From assembly GCA_900317545.1 (NCBI GenBank), contig ONHE01000062.1, positions 1 through 42,308 on the forward strand: a DNA stretch of 42,308 nt. Reading direction: 5' to 3'. Position 1 is the first letter of the stretch. Each line of letters starts with the position of its first letter. Of the stretch, positions 18,101 to 26,358 are shown one piece after another. A program made the position numbers and the translations under genes. The stretch is from an uncultured Prevotella sp. (GTDB taxonomy: Bacteria; Bacteroidota; Bacteroidia; Bacteroidales; Bacteroidaceae). The notes under the pieces were generated by a model. It did not search any database. It saw only the letters and a list, made by a program, of their open reading frames with translations, and was not told the origin of the DNA.

Positions 18101-18410
18101 GATGCTCCAAAAAAGGTTGGCCGACCCGAGAGTCAAGGAATGGTTTGCGCCGAAATGGCGGCTGTTCAATGAATGCTCGATTCTGCATATTGATCCGAAT
18201 ACGCATCAGGTGGTGGGACATCGTCCTGATCGTGTCATGACTGACGGGCAGGAATGGATTGTCGTGGATTATAAATTCGGTCATCCGAGACCCGAATATC
18301 ATGATCAGGTCGCCCAGTATATGCACCTGCTAAACCAGATGGGACACCAGCATGTACGCGGTTACTTATGGTTTGTCTATGCAAACCGCATAGAGGAAGT
18401 AAAATCGTAA
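15183..18410 (+). CDS. addA: AddA/RecB-type UvrD helicase-nuclease
   Basis: This 1075-residue protein is a superfamily 1 UvrD-like helicase with a C-terminal PD-(D/E)XK nuclease, the AddA (RecB-like) type. The Walker A motif is ASAGSGKT (about 10-17), Walker B is IMIDEFQDTS (about 390), an SF1 motif reads VGDVKQSIYRWR, motif V is ITIHKSKGLEF and motif VI is LLYVAFTRASKTL. The nuclease carries VVDYKFG near 1026, followed by QVAQYMHLL. With AddB it should process double-strand DNA ends for RecA loading. A strong GAGGGG Shine-Dalgarno precedes the ATG at 15183, unusual for this phylum. The gap to DUF5686 is 11 nt and to addB 12 nt, so the three genes are probably co-transcribed. Confidence 0.88.
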   Translation: MNKTLSIYKASAGSGKTFRLAVEYIKLVISDPSSYRHILAVTFTNKATEEMKMRILSHLYGIAHHLDESKDYLNRIVEELGVSERFAVERAQQALTNLIHNYHYFRVETIDTFFQSVLRNLARELELPANLRIELNDGQIEEQAVDQLIEGLSRTDRVLSWILDYIGENMSDDKTWNIFRQMKNFGLNIFKDVYKTSRSELQRTLGKADFFGQYTKTLRKIKNDAQSKLEASADAFFDLLSSEGFTVNDLASGTSGAAGYFVKLQKGEYSEKELLKAKVLNAMSDPMTWLRKDDQKSGNPLADLAPRLTQLLIETEKSRVAQSKLYKSADLTLRHLNQLRLLGSIERKVNELNNEANRFLLSDTQILLNTLISDSDSPFIFEKIGSQLKHIMIDEFQDTSLTQWHNFKVLLKECMSHADSSSLIVGDVKQSIYRWRSGDWRLLNNIEQEFAWSEQQLETKTLKENYRSERHVIDFNNAFFQTAAQIDYEEQNKLFPEGARQLQKAYQPEEVVQKIPSERGSHGFVSIDLIPKEDYQATMIGKVCDAVLSLLASGISGSKIAILVRSNQTIREIADFFMQNYPDIRLVSDEAFCLDSSLAVNMIINAMRVLTHPEDQLALANIVKAYQKQVKRQNYIEGEQVFQGAEISKLLPPAFMNHLDQLAMLPVSELVEKLCTIFELTKLSEQSAYIYKLFDVISDYLQDHSPDLDSFLADWDENLHLKAIQSDEIEGIRLITIHKSKGLEFDHVIIPYCDWKLEKAVTLWCRPSEKPFSELPLVPISFNEKQMMGSIYEHDYLEEHLQNMVDNLNLLYVAFTRASKTLLVFARRGQRGSRSYLIEQALRDVHKALPRSTLEGDLTNSKETVRFTYGSMAPSAAKAQATSRNVISSQPSPVSVNMENFEKTVEFRQSNKSREFVDKTDDTEQQDYIQTGNVLHHILSTIRTESDIEPAIRQLEFDGILHNKRMSQTKIREMLQKRLADPRVKEWFAPKWRLFNECSILHIDPNTHQVVGHRPDRVMTDGQEWIVVDYKFGHPRPEYHDQVAQYMHLLNQMGHQHVRGYLWFVYANRIEEVKS

Positions 18411-18422
18411 ACAACACAAAAA

Positions 18423-21305
18423 ATGAATCTATCATTTTTAGAATATACAGCCCAGGACCTGATTGCCAAATACGGCAGTGATCTCTCCCGACTGACGATC
18501 GTGTTTCCCAACAAGCGCGCTTCGCTTTTTATGAATGAGCACTTGGCCCGAATGGTAGACAGACCGCTGTGGAGTCCAACCTACATCACGATCAGTGAGC
18601 TCTTCCGGCAGCAGACCGATCTGGTGGTGGGCGACGAGATCAAACTCATCTGCGATCTTCACAAGGTGACAGTCCAATGTACCGGCAATGATGAACCATT
18701 GGACCATTTCTACGGATGGGGCCAGCTGCTGCTCTCTGACTTTGATGATATCGACAAGAACATGGCCGATGCCGACAAGGTTTTCACCAATCTGAAAGAC
18801 ATCCATGAGTTAGATGATATCTCTTATCTGGCTGAAGAGCAGAAACAGGCCCTCCAGCACTTTTTTGCCAACTTCAAGGAAGATCATAATTCTGAACTGA
18901 AGAAGCGGTTCCTTGCCATTTGGAGTCATCTCGGCGATATCTATCATCAATACAATCATCGGCTCTCTCTGCAGGGGCTGGCCTACGAGGGGGCATTGTA
19001 CAGACGCGTCATCGAAGAAGAGAAGGATTTCTTCAATGCCGAAATGTACATCTTCATTGGCTTCAACCTGTTGCAGAAAGTAGAACGCCGACTTTTCCAA
19101 CGACTCATGCGCGAGGGCAAGGCTAAGTTCTACTGGGACTTCGATCATTATTACATGACCGACAATGAAGCTGGTCACTATATCAGCCAATATCTTGAGA
19201 CATTCCCCAACGAACTCGACAATCGGGACAAGGCCGTCTACGATCACTTCAAGGAACCCAAGCAGATCACCTATCTGTCAGCACCCACGGAGAACATACA
19301 GGCTCGATACATATCCCGATGGCTTCGGGAAGAAGGACGCTACCGGGACGGACAGAAGACGGCTGTGGTGCTCTGCAATGAGTCTATATTACCTTTCGTA
19401 ATCCACAGCATCCCGACAGAGGTGGACAAGGTGAACATCACGACCGGCTTTCCACTATCCCAAGCCCCCGTAGCCTCGCTTGTCAACAAATTGATTGCCC
19501 TCCAGATCAATGGCTATCAGAAACATACAGGCAAGTTCAGATTGCGTTATGTCAATGCTGTTCTGCGACATCCCTATGCCATGTATATATCTGACAAAAG
19601 TCAGGAGTTATACAAAGAACTCAACGAGCATAAGCGATACTATCCTGAGCGGGAGGATCTTTCACATGACGAAGGTCTGCGCCTGCTCTTCAGAGAGACG
19701 AGAACCGATCATCCCGATGAGGACATGAGCCTCAGGCCAGATAATATCTGCCGCTGGATTCTTGACATTCTACAGCGTATGGCAAAAAATGCCAAAAACG
19801 ATGAAGATCCATTTTTCCAGGAATCCACGTTCCGCATGTACACGCTTGTCAACCGTCTTTCTGGGCTGATAGAGGCTGGTGACCTCAATATGATGATGCC
19901 GTCATTCACACTGCTACTCAATCAGCTGATTCAGTCTACCACCATTCCATTCCACGGAGAACCCGTGGAGGGCGTGCAGGTCATGGGGATCCTTGAAACG
20001 AGAAATATAGACTTCGATCATGTGATATTACTCTCATGCAACGAAGGACAGATGCCACGAGAGGTGAACGACGCCTCTTTTATCCCCTACTCCATCCGCA
20101 AGGCATACGGCCTGACTACCATTGACAACAAGGTTTCTGTGTATTCCTACTATTTTCACCGACTGCTACAGCGTGCCTCAGACATCACAATCGCCTATAA
20201 TAGTGCGACGGAGGACGGGCATACGGGACAGATGAGTCGCTTTATGCTCCAACTTCTTGTCGAAAGCGGACAAGAAATCCGCAAACTGACCCTGCAAGGC
20301 CGCCAGCAACAGACCATCCTTCACCGCATCCCAATCGATAAGAGCGGGGCCGTCATGGAAGTTCTTGAATCCTTCAAATCCATCTCCCCTACTGCCATAA
20401 ATCGCTATATCCGCTGTCAACTGCAGTTCTACTACAACATGATTGCCGGTATCAAGGAGCCTGACAAAGATGACGATCCGGATCAGATCGACAACCGCAC
20501 ATTCGGCAATATCTTCCATCACAGTGCCCAACTGCTCTATCAGCAATGGCTGAATCGCGGCCACGCCATCCATCGGGAAGACATAGAGGATATGCTCAAA
20601 CGACCGGCTGATATCGAACGAATGGTTGATCAGGCTTTCAAGGACGAACTGTTCAAGGTTGATGCCGACGGATTTCATCCTGAATACAACGGACTGCAGA
20701 TCATCAACCGTGAAGTGATCATCAATTACCTAAAACAATTGCTTAGGTTGGACGCCAATCTCACTCCCTTCTCGATTATAGGACTGGAAAAAGAAGTTTA
20801 CGCAGACATTGATTTTAGGACTTCCAAGGGAACAAAGACGATCAAAATAGGAGGATACATTGACCGATTGGACAAGATCAGCCAGCAGCCGGAAGGACCG
20901 CGCATGAGAGTGATAGACTATAAGACTGGAAATATTCCGCAGACAAAGACCAATAATGTGGAAGAAATCTTTGCCGGCAACGACATCAGTAAAAAACATA
21001 CAGATTATTACTTCCAGACAATGCTCTATGCAATGATCATCAGACATCAGCAGGAGATCAACCCTGATTCGCTACCGGTCAGTCCTGCCTTGATCTTCAT
21101 TCAGCATGCCTCAGGCAAGGACTACGACCCGACACTGGTCTTCGGTAAGGATAAGATCATTGACATTGAAAGCTATCTTACTGATTTTAAAGAACAATTG
21201 CAGCATCTGCTTTCGGAAATCTTCGATCCTCACACCGCATTCTCACCTACCTCAGACCATGATCGGTGCATCGGATGTCCATATGCGCAATTGTGTGGGA
21301 TATAA
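18423..21305 (+). CDS. addB: AddB-type nuclease subunit with Fe-S cysteines
   Basis: This 960-residue protein is the likely AddB partner. It has an N-terminal inactive-helicase-like region (LTIVFPNKRASLFMNEHL, with no Walker A), an SF1-like middle, and a C-terminal PD-(D/E)XK nuclease with VIDYKTGN near 829. Four cysteines fit the Fe-S cluster pattern of AddB: one before the nuclease (RYIRCQLQFYYN, about 665) and three at the end (CIGCPYAQLC, about 949-958). This cluster is known to hold the nuclease domain together in AddB proteins. In AddAB the two nuclease domains each cut one strand. The sequence is divergent from Bacillus AddB, so the assignment rests on motifs and on linkage to addA. 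Confidence 0.85.
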   Translation: MNLSFLEYTAQDLIAKYGSDLSRLTIVFPNKRASLFMNEHLARMVDRPLWSPTYITISELFRQQTDLVVGDEIKLICDLHKVTVQCTGNDEPLDHFYGWGQLLLSDFDDIDKNMADADKVFTNLKDIHELDDISYLAEEQKQALQHFFANFKEDHNSELKKRFLAIWSHLGDIYHQYNHRLSLQGLAYEGALYRRVIEEEKDFFNAEMYIFIGFNLLQKVERRLFQRLMREGKAKFYWDFDHYYMTDNEAGHYISQYLETFPNELDNRDKAVYDHFKEPKQITYLSAPTENIQARYISRWLREEGRYRDGQKTAVVLCNESILPFVIHSIPTEVDKVNITTGFPLSQAPVASLVNKLIALQINGYQKHTGKFRLRYVNAVLRHPYAMYISDKSQELYKELNEHKRYYPEREDLSHDEGLRLLFRETRTDHPDEDMSLRPDNICRWILDILQRMAKNAKNDEDPFFQESTFRMYTLVNRLSGLIEAGDLNMMMPSFTLLLNQLIQSTTIPFHGEPVEGVQVMGILETRNIDFDHVILLSCNEGQMPREVNDASFIPYSIRKAYGLTTIDNKVSVYSYYFHRLLQRASDITIAYNSATEDGHTGQMSRFMLQLLVESGQEIRKLTLQGRQQQTILHRIPIDKSGAVMEVLESFKSISPTAINRYIRCQLQFYYNMIAGIKEPDKDDDPDQIDNRTFGNIFHHSAQLLYQQWLNRGHAIHREDIEDMLKRPADIERMVDQAFKDELFKVDADGFHPEYNGLQIINREVIINYLKQLLRLDANLTPFSIIGLEKEVYADIDFRTSKGTKTIKIGGYIDRLDKISQQPEGPRMRVIDYKTGNIPQTKTNNVEEIFAGNDISKKHTDYYFQTMLYAMIIRHQQEINPDSLPVSPALIFIQHASGKDYDPTLVFGKDKIIDIESYLTDFKEQLQHLLSEIFDPHTAFSPTSDHDRCIGCPYAQLCGI

Positions 21306-21360
21306 AGATCGATTTGCTCAAAAAAGTTGAAAAGCAATGGTCTATCTCAGTTTTTTTATT

Positions 21361-21368
21361 TAACTTTG
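21361..21368 (+). promoter_or_regulatory. Promoter -7 box of the hexuronate operon
   Basis: TAACTTTG fits the TAnnTTTG consensus and lies 27 nt before the ATG at 21395. It sits 56 nt after the addB stop codon. Confidence 0.55.
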
Positions 21369-21394
21369 TCTCCGTATCACTAATTTATGTGGCA

Positions 21395-22576
21395 ATGAAG
21401 AAACTGCTCCTATTCCTCCTCCTCACGTTGTGTGCATCCATGCTTAAAGCCGAGGAGAAGCACTACACGGTTGTTGTCTCCGCAGACGGTTTTCGCTGGG
21501 ACTATCCGCTATGGTATGACACGCCCTTTATAGACTACATGGGACGTGAAGGAGTTTCCTCCGGTCTGATACCCTCCTTCCCCTCCAAGACTTTCCCCAA
21601 CCACTACACATTAGCCACCGGACTCTATCCGGACCATCACGGGATCGTGGCCAATGATTTCTATGATGCAGACAAAGACGAAGTCTTCTCTTTGAGCAAT
21701 GCCAAACAGAAGATGAATCCACGTTTCTACGGCGGCGAGCCTATATGGGTCACAGCCCAGCGCCAAGGGCTTCACACGGCCATTTTCTATTGGCCAGGAT
21801 CGGACATCAAGATCAAGGACTGCCGCCCCGATCTGTTCCACTACTATGATCAGAAGCCTCGCCTCACCTACGCACAGCGTATCGCCGGCATCGTGGAGCA
21901 GCTGAAGAAACCCGAAAACGAGCGTCCCGACCTGATCATGGCCTACTTGGAAGAGCCTGACGCAAGCGGTCATCACACTGGTCCTCAAAGCCGTCGCACA
22001 CGCCAGGCCGTCATGCAGGTCGACTCGCTGATTCATCAACTCTATTCAGACATCCAGTCCTTGCCCGTTGCAGGCCGCGTCAATCTCATTCTCCTGTCCG
22101 ATCACGGCATGACATGGGTCACCAAGGAACACGCCGTCAACCTCTACCAGTATCTCAATCCAAGATGGATCAAGCGGGCGGAAGGAACCGTGCCCACCAA
22201 CATCTACGCTCACACAGGATGCACGGACTCCATCCTCACCGCCCTCAAGCGCGTGGACCACATCAAGGTCTGGAAAAAAGAGGATCTGCCGGTTTACCTT
22301 CATTACGGGAGGAGTTCACGTGTGGGAGACGTTGTTGCGATGCCCGATTTGGGATATGTCATCAACAGCGAACTCAACGGGGGCAACCATGGCTACGATC
22401 CTACGATGCAGGACATGCACGCTCTCTTCAGGGCCATCGGTCCCGATTTCAAGCAGCACTGCACCGTGCCGCATTTTGAAAATGTCAATGTCTACACCCT
22501 GCTCTGCCATCTGCTGCGTATCACGCCTGCAGAGAATGACGGCAACGAAGAATTGATCAAACAATTTACTAAATAA
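21395..22576 (+). CDS. ENPP-type alkaline phosphatase-superfamily phosphodiesterase
   Basis: This exported protein of 393 residues belongs to the nucleotide pyrophosphatase/phosphodiesterase branch of the alkaline phosphatase superfamily. A signal peptide ends at about residue 19 (LKAEE). The two-metal site can be traced: Asp31 (VVSADGF), nucleophile Thr66 (SFPSKTFPNH), the EEPDASGHHTG segment, LLSDHGM and GGNHGYDP. It should hydrolyse phosphodiester or pyrophosphate bonds in the periplasm or at the surface. The substrate is not known. The ATG at 21395 gives a clean signal peptide; the longer frame upstream overlaps the end of addB and is not used. uxuA follows after seven bases, implying co-expression with hexuronate catabolism. 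Confidence 0.86.
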   Translation: MKKLLLFLLLTLCASMLKAEEKHYTVVVSADGFRWDYPLWYDTPFIDYMGREGVSSGLIPSFPSKTFPNHYTLATGLYPDHHGIVANDFYDADKDEVFSLSNAKQKMNPRFYGGEPIWVTAQRQGLHTAIFYWPGSDIKIKDCRPDLFHYYDQKPRLTYAQRIAGIVEQLKKPENERPDLIMAYLEEPDASGHHTGPQSRRTRQAVMQVDSLIHQLYSDIQSLPVAGRVNLILLSDHGMTWVTKEHAVNLYQYLNPRWIKRAEGTVPTNIYAHTGCTDSILTALKRVDHIKVWKKEDLPVYLHYGRSSRVGDVVAMPDLGYVINSELNGGNHGYDPTMQDMHALFRAIGPDFKQHCTVPHFENVNVYTLLCHLLRITPAENDGNEELIKQFTK

Positions 22577-22583
22577 AAACTAC

Positions 22584-23822
22584 ATGGAAAGAACATGGAG
22601 ATGGTTTGGCAAGAAAGACAAGATCACCCTTGCCATGCTCAAACAAATCGGTATCGAAGGCATCGTGACAGCCTTGCACGACGTGCCGCTCGGACAAGTA
22701 TGGGCGCGGGAAGCCATACATGATCTAAAGGTTATGATCGAATCCTACGGCATGAGATGGTCGGTCGTGGAATCACTTCCCGTGACTGAGACCATCAAAT
22801 ACGGCGGTCCCGACCGCGACAGTCAGATTGAAATTTACAAGCAAAGCCTCCGCAACTTGGCCGCGGAAGGCATCCACACGGTGTGCTACAACTTCATGCC
22901 CGTGCTCGACTGGGCAAGAACCGATCTTCTGCATGCCAATCCCAACGGCTCCTCGAATCTTTACTTCAGCATCCCCGAGTTCGCTTACTTTGACATCTAT
23001 CTGCTCAAGCGGGAAGGAGCTCGCGAAAGCTGGGAGTCGTTCGTCGTGCTCGGCCCGGATGGAAAGCCCAACGGCCGCGACATACTCAAAGAAGTGGAGG
23101 AACTGAAGGCAAAGATGACCCCGGAGAAAGACCATCAGCTCGTCGAGAACATCATTATCAAGACACAAGGATTCGTATCGGGCAATTTTAAGGAAGGTGA
23201 CGAACATCCCATCGAACTCTTCCGGGAGCTCTTAGCCAAATATGCAGGCATAGACCGGAAACAGCTCCGGGCCAACATGCAATATTTCCTCGAAGCCATC
23301 ATGCCCGTCTGCGAAGAATGTGACATGTATATGTGCGTCCATCCCGACGATCCTCCATTCCAAGTGTTGGGACTGCCCCGTATCGTCACCTGTGACGAGG
23401 ATATCAACTGGCTGCTCAATGCAGTTCCCGACAAGCACAATGGCCTCACTTTCTGTGCAGGATCACTCTCGGCCGGTGCCCAGAACAATCTCGTCGACCT
23501 GGCTCGCCGCTATGCTGACCGCACATGGTTCGTCCACCTGCGTTCATGTCATATTTTCCCCAATGGCGACTTTACCGAAGCCAGCCACCTTGGCGGACGC
23601 GCGGATATCATCGAACTGGCACGCATCTTCGAGAAAGTTAATCCCTGTCTTCCCATGCGCGTCGATCACGGTATGACGATGCTCGGCGATGAGAACCGGG
23701 GCTACAACGCGGGCTATAGTTTTCTGGGCCGTATGTTTGCCATGGGCCAGGTTCAGGGCATTCTCGCCACTGTAGACCGCGAATTGGGGATCAAATACAA
23801 ACAACCCGGATTTTATGACTGA
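22584..23822 (+). CDS. uxuA: Mannonate dehydratase
   Basis: This 412-residue protein is mannonate dehydratase, which converts D-mannonate to 2-keto-3-deoxy-D-gluconate. Family-typical segments are MERTWRWFGKKDKITL at the N-terminus, GIEGIVTALHDVPLGQVW, CYNFMPVLDWARTDL, MCVHPDDPPF, VHLRSCHIFPNGDFTEASHL and MRVDHGMTMLGDE. The His and Cys residues in the last segments are the expected metal-binding set of this TIM-barrel enzyme. The length (E. coli UxuA is about 394) is normal. It sits between the phosphodiesterase and the SDR oxidoreductase with gaps of seven and eight bases. The upstream step (fructuronate to mannonate) should be supplied by the SDR enzyme. No kdgK or kdgA is in the window. 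Confidence 0.95.
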   Translation: MERTWRWFGKKDKITLAMLKQIGIEGIVTALHDVPLGQVWAREAIHDLKVMIESYGMRWSVVESLPVTETIKYGGPDRDSQIEIYKQSLRNLAAEGIHTVCYNFMPVLDWARTDLLHANPNGSSNLYFSIPEFAYFDIYLLKREGARESWESFVVLGPDGKPNGRDILKEVEELKAKMTPEKDHQLVENIIIKTQGFVSGNFKEGDEHPIELFRELLAKYAGIDRKQLRANMQYFLEAIMPVCEECDMYMCVHPDDPPFQVLGLPRIVTCDEDINWLLNAVPDKHNGLTFCAGSLSAGAQNNLVDLARRYADRTWFVHLRSCHIFPNGDFTEASHLGGRADIIELARIFEKVNPCLPMRVDHGMTMLGDENRGYNAGYSFLGRMFAMGQVQGILATVDRELGIKYKQPGFYD

Positions 23823-23830
23823 TAAACTAT

Positions 23831-24643
23831 ATGAAAAAACTATTTGACATTCAGGACTACGTTGTAGTCATCACCGGAGGTACCGGCGTACTGGGCCGGT
23901 GCATCGCCAAGTATCTCGCCGAACAGGGTGCCAAGGTCTGCATCCTCGGCCGCAAGGAGGACGTGGGGAGAGCCATCGTCGACGAAATCGTCAACGACGG
24001 ACACATCGCCAAGTTCTATAAGACCGACGTGCTCGACCAGCAGGTCATCGAACAAAACTGCAAGGACATTCTCGCCGACTTTGGGCGCGTCGACACCTTG
24101 CTCAATGCGGCTGGCGGCAACATGCCCGGTGCGACAATCGGACCGAACCAAACCTTCTTTGACCTGGATCCCGAACAGTTCAAGACCGTATTGAACCTGA
24201 ACCTCACGGGTACCGTGATCCCGACGCGCACATTCCTCCGACCGATGGTCGATCAGCGCAAAGGCTCGATCATCAACTTCTCGAGCATGGCCGCTTTCCG
24301 TCCCATGACCCGCGTATGTGGCTACGCCGCTGCCAAGGCAGGTATCAGCAACTTCACAGCTTACATGGCCCATGAGACGGCCAAGAAGTTCGGCGAGGGC
24401 ATCCGCGTCAATGCGATCGCTCCAGGATTCTTCATCACCGAGCAGAACCGTGCACTCCTGACCAATCCCGACGGCACCTACACCGAGCGCGGACAGGACG
24501 TCATCCGCCAGACTCCATTTGGCCGCATGGGACAGCCTGAAGAACTCTGCGGCACCATCCACTATCTGATGAGCGATGCCTCCAAGTTCGTCACGGGCAC
24601 CGTGGCAGTCGTCGATGGCGGATTCAACATCTTTGCCATGTAA
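23831..24643 (+). CDS. SDR-family D-mannonate oxidoreductase (fructuronate reductase)
   Basis: This 270-residue protein is a classical short-chain dehydrogenase/reductase. The cofactor motif TGGTGVLG is near 15-22, NAAGGN near 93, the catalytic Ser in INFSSMAA near 152, and YAAAK near 165. The end VVDGGFNIFAM is typical of the family. Its place directly after uxuA suggests it interconverts D-fructuronate and D-mannonate with NAD(P)H. In E. coli this step is done by UxuB, a mannitol-dehydrogenase-type enzyme, so here an unrelated fold would do the same job. A similar SDR next to uxuA is known in Bacteroidota and some other bacteria. Substrate specificity is inferred from position. Confidence 0.85.
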   Translation: MKKLFDIQDYVVVITGGTGVLGRCIAKYLAEQGAKVCILGRKEDVGRAIVDEIVNDGHIAKFYKTDVLDQQVIEQNCKDILADFGRVDTLLNAAGGNMPGATIGPNQTFFDLDPEQFKTVLNLNLTGTVIPTRTFLRPMVDQRKGSIINFSSMAAFRPMTRVCGYAAAKAGISNFTAYMAHETAKKFGEGIRVNAIAPGFFITEQNRALLTNPDGTYTERGQDVIRQTPFGRMGQPEELCGTIHYLMSDASKFVTGTVAVVDGGFNIFAM

Positions 24644-24699
24644 TCCTTCCTGTCACTGCCAGCCCACGTATGCGGGGCAAAATGATCATCCGCACGCCA

Positions 24700-24736
24700 T
24701 GAGCCCCGAAAACAAAAACGGCGCTTTCGGGGCTCA
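24700..24736 (+). terminator. Hairpin after the SDR gene
   Basis: A perfect 12-bp stem, TGAGCCCCGAAA (24700-24711) and TTTCGGGGCTCA (24725-24736), has a 13-nt loop. It lies 57 bp after the SDR stop. No T-run follows, so termination would be weak or factor-dependent. It may also protect the 3' end of the operon mRNA. Confidence 0.55.
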
Positions 24737-24807
24737 CATCCTGTCTAACTCGCAGACAAAGGACGAAGCCGCAGCCTTGAAAAGGTTTACGTAAATTAAA
24801 AGGTACA

Positions 24808-24842
24808 TTTGAGAAAACCTATTGAATAAATGATTACCTTTG
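24808..24842 (+). promoter_or_regulatory. Promoter of uxaB
   Basis: TTTG (24808-24811) and TACCTTTG (24835-24842), 23 nt apart, match the Bacteroidota -33/-7 arrangement. The start codon is at 24880, so the leader would be about 30 nt. This indicates that uxaB can be expressed separately from the uxuA operon. Confidence 0.7.
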
Positions 24843-24879
24843 CATAGCAATTGAAAACGAATTATTTATTAAACAAATC

Positions 24880-26358
24880 ATGAAACAACTAAAAGCATTA
24901 AACAAACGGACAGCGCCAAAGAGCGTCATGCCCGAAAGGATCATTCAGTTTGGTGAAGGAAACTTTCTCCGCGCCTTTGTCGATTGGATCATCTGGAACA
25001 TGGATCAGAAGACTGACTTCAACGCATCCGTTGTTGTCGTTCAGCCGATCGAGAGAGGAATGGTCGATTGGCTCAACGGACAAGACTGCCTCTATCATGT
25101 CAACCTGCAGGGACGCGAAAACGGTCAACCCGTCAACACGCTATCCCGCATTGATGTGATCAGCCGTGCCTTAAATCCTTACACGCAAAATCAGGCATTC
25201 ATGGCTTTGGCAGAGCAGCCGGAGATGCGGTTCATCATCTCAAACACGACAGAAGCCGGCATCGCTTTCGACCCGGCCTGCAAGTTCACGGATGCCCCTG
25301 CCGCCTCCTATCCCGGCAAGCTCGTTCAGCTGTTGTTCCATCGTTACCGCTTCTTCAACGGCGACCCGGAGAAGGGAATGATCCTGATGCCCTGCGAACT
25401 GATCTTCCTCAACGGTCACCATCTGAAGGAATGCATCTATCAGTATATTGAACTGTGGAAGGAAGACATGGGCGCCGACTACGAAGGATTCAAAGCCTGG
25501 TTCACCGACCACTGCTTCGTCTGTGCCACGCTCGTGGACCGCATCGTGCCCGGATTCCCGCGCAACACGATCAAGGAGATCCAGGAGACGATCTCCTACA
25601 AGGACAATCTCGTCGTCCAGGCAGAGAACTTCCACCTCTGGGTGATCGAGAAGGCTGAGAATATGACCGTAGATCAGATGAAGGAAGAGTTCCCGGCAGA
25701 GAAGGCCGGACTGCATGTCCTCATCACGGACAACGAGAAGCCCTACCATGCCCGCAAGGTCACGCTGCTCAACGGCCCCCACACCGTCCTTTCTCCTGTC
25801 ACCTTCCTCAGCGGTGTCAACATCGTCAGGGACGCCTGCCAGCATCCGGTGCTGAGCAAGTATATCCACAAGGTGCAGTTTGATGAGCTCATGCAGACGC
25901 TCGACCTGCCGATGGAAGAACTTGAAAAGTTTGCCGCCGACGTGCTCGAGCGCTTCGACAATCCCTACGTAGACCATCAGGTGACCTCGATCATGCTCAA
26001 CTCGTTCCCGAAATACGAGACGCGCGACCTCCCCGGCCTCAAGATCTACTTGGAGCGCAAGGGCGAACTGCCGCAGGGACTGGTATTCGGACTGGCCGCC
26101 ATCATCACCTATTACAAGGGTGGCAAGCGCGAAGACGGCACCGAGATCGTACCCAACGACGACCCGAAGATTATGGACCATCTGAAGACACTCTGGGCGA
26201 CCGGCGACACGCAGAAGGTAGCCGAGGGCGTGCTGGCCTATGACTACGTATGGCATGAGAATCTGAACCTGATCCCGGGACTGACCGACTTGGTCAAGAA
26301 GGATCTGGATCTGATCCAGAGCAAAGGCATGCTTGAGGCTGTCAAGACCATCCTCTAA
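24880..26358 (+). CDS. uxaB: Tagaturonate reductase (altronate oxidoreductase)
   Basis: This 492-residue protein belongs to the mannitol-dehydrogenase family and matches UxaB in length and motifs: IIQFGEGNFLRAFVDW near residues 20-37, GQPVNTLSRID, FIISNTTEAGI, PGFPRNTIKEI, and the substrate-loop signature YHARKVTLLNGPHT near 290. It reduces D-tagaturonate to D-altronate with NADH in galacturonate breakdown. UxaA (altronate dehydratase) and UxaC (isomerase) are not in the window. Genes for the glucuronate branch (uxuA and SDR) lie just upstream, so both hexuronate branches are represented here. Codon use is GC-rich and creates long antisense open frames, which I do not regard as genes. Confidence 0.93.
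   Translation: MKQLKALNKRTAPKSVMPERIIQFGEGNFLRAFVDWIIWNMDQKTDFNASVVVVQPIERGMVDWLNGQDCLYHVNLQGRENGQPVNTLSRIDVISRALNPYTQNQAFMALAEQPEMRFIISNTTEAGIAFDPACKFTDAPAASYPGKLVQLLFHRYRFFNGDPEKGMILMPCELIFLNGHHLKECIYQYIELWKEDMGADYEGFKAWFTDHCFVCATLVDRIVPGFPRNTIKEIQETISYKDNLVVQAENFHLWVIEKAENMTVDQMKEEFPAEKAGLHVLITDNEKPYHARKVTLLNGPHTVLSPVTFLSGVNIVRDACQHPVLSKYIHKVQFDELMQTLDLPMEELEKFAADVLERFDNPYVDHQVTSIMLNSFPKYETRDLPGLKIYLERKGELPQGLVFGLAAIITYYKGGKREDGTEIVPNDDPKIMDHLKTLWATGDTQKVAEGVLAYDYVWHENLNLIPGLTDLVKKDLDLIQSKGMLEAVKTIL

Noticed and set aside
23840..24562. A 240-codon open frame antisense to the SDR gene
   Set aside because: Same cause: mirror frame of a GC-biased gene, with no recognisable domain.
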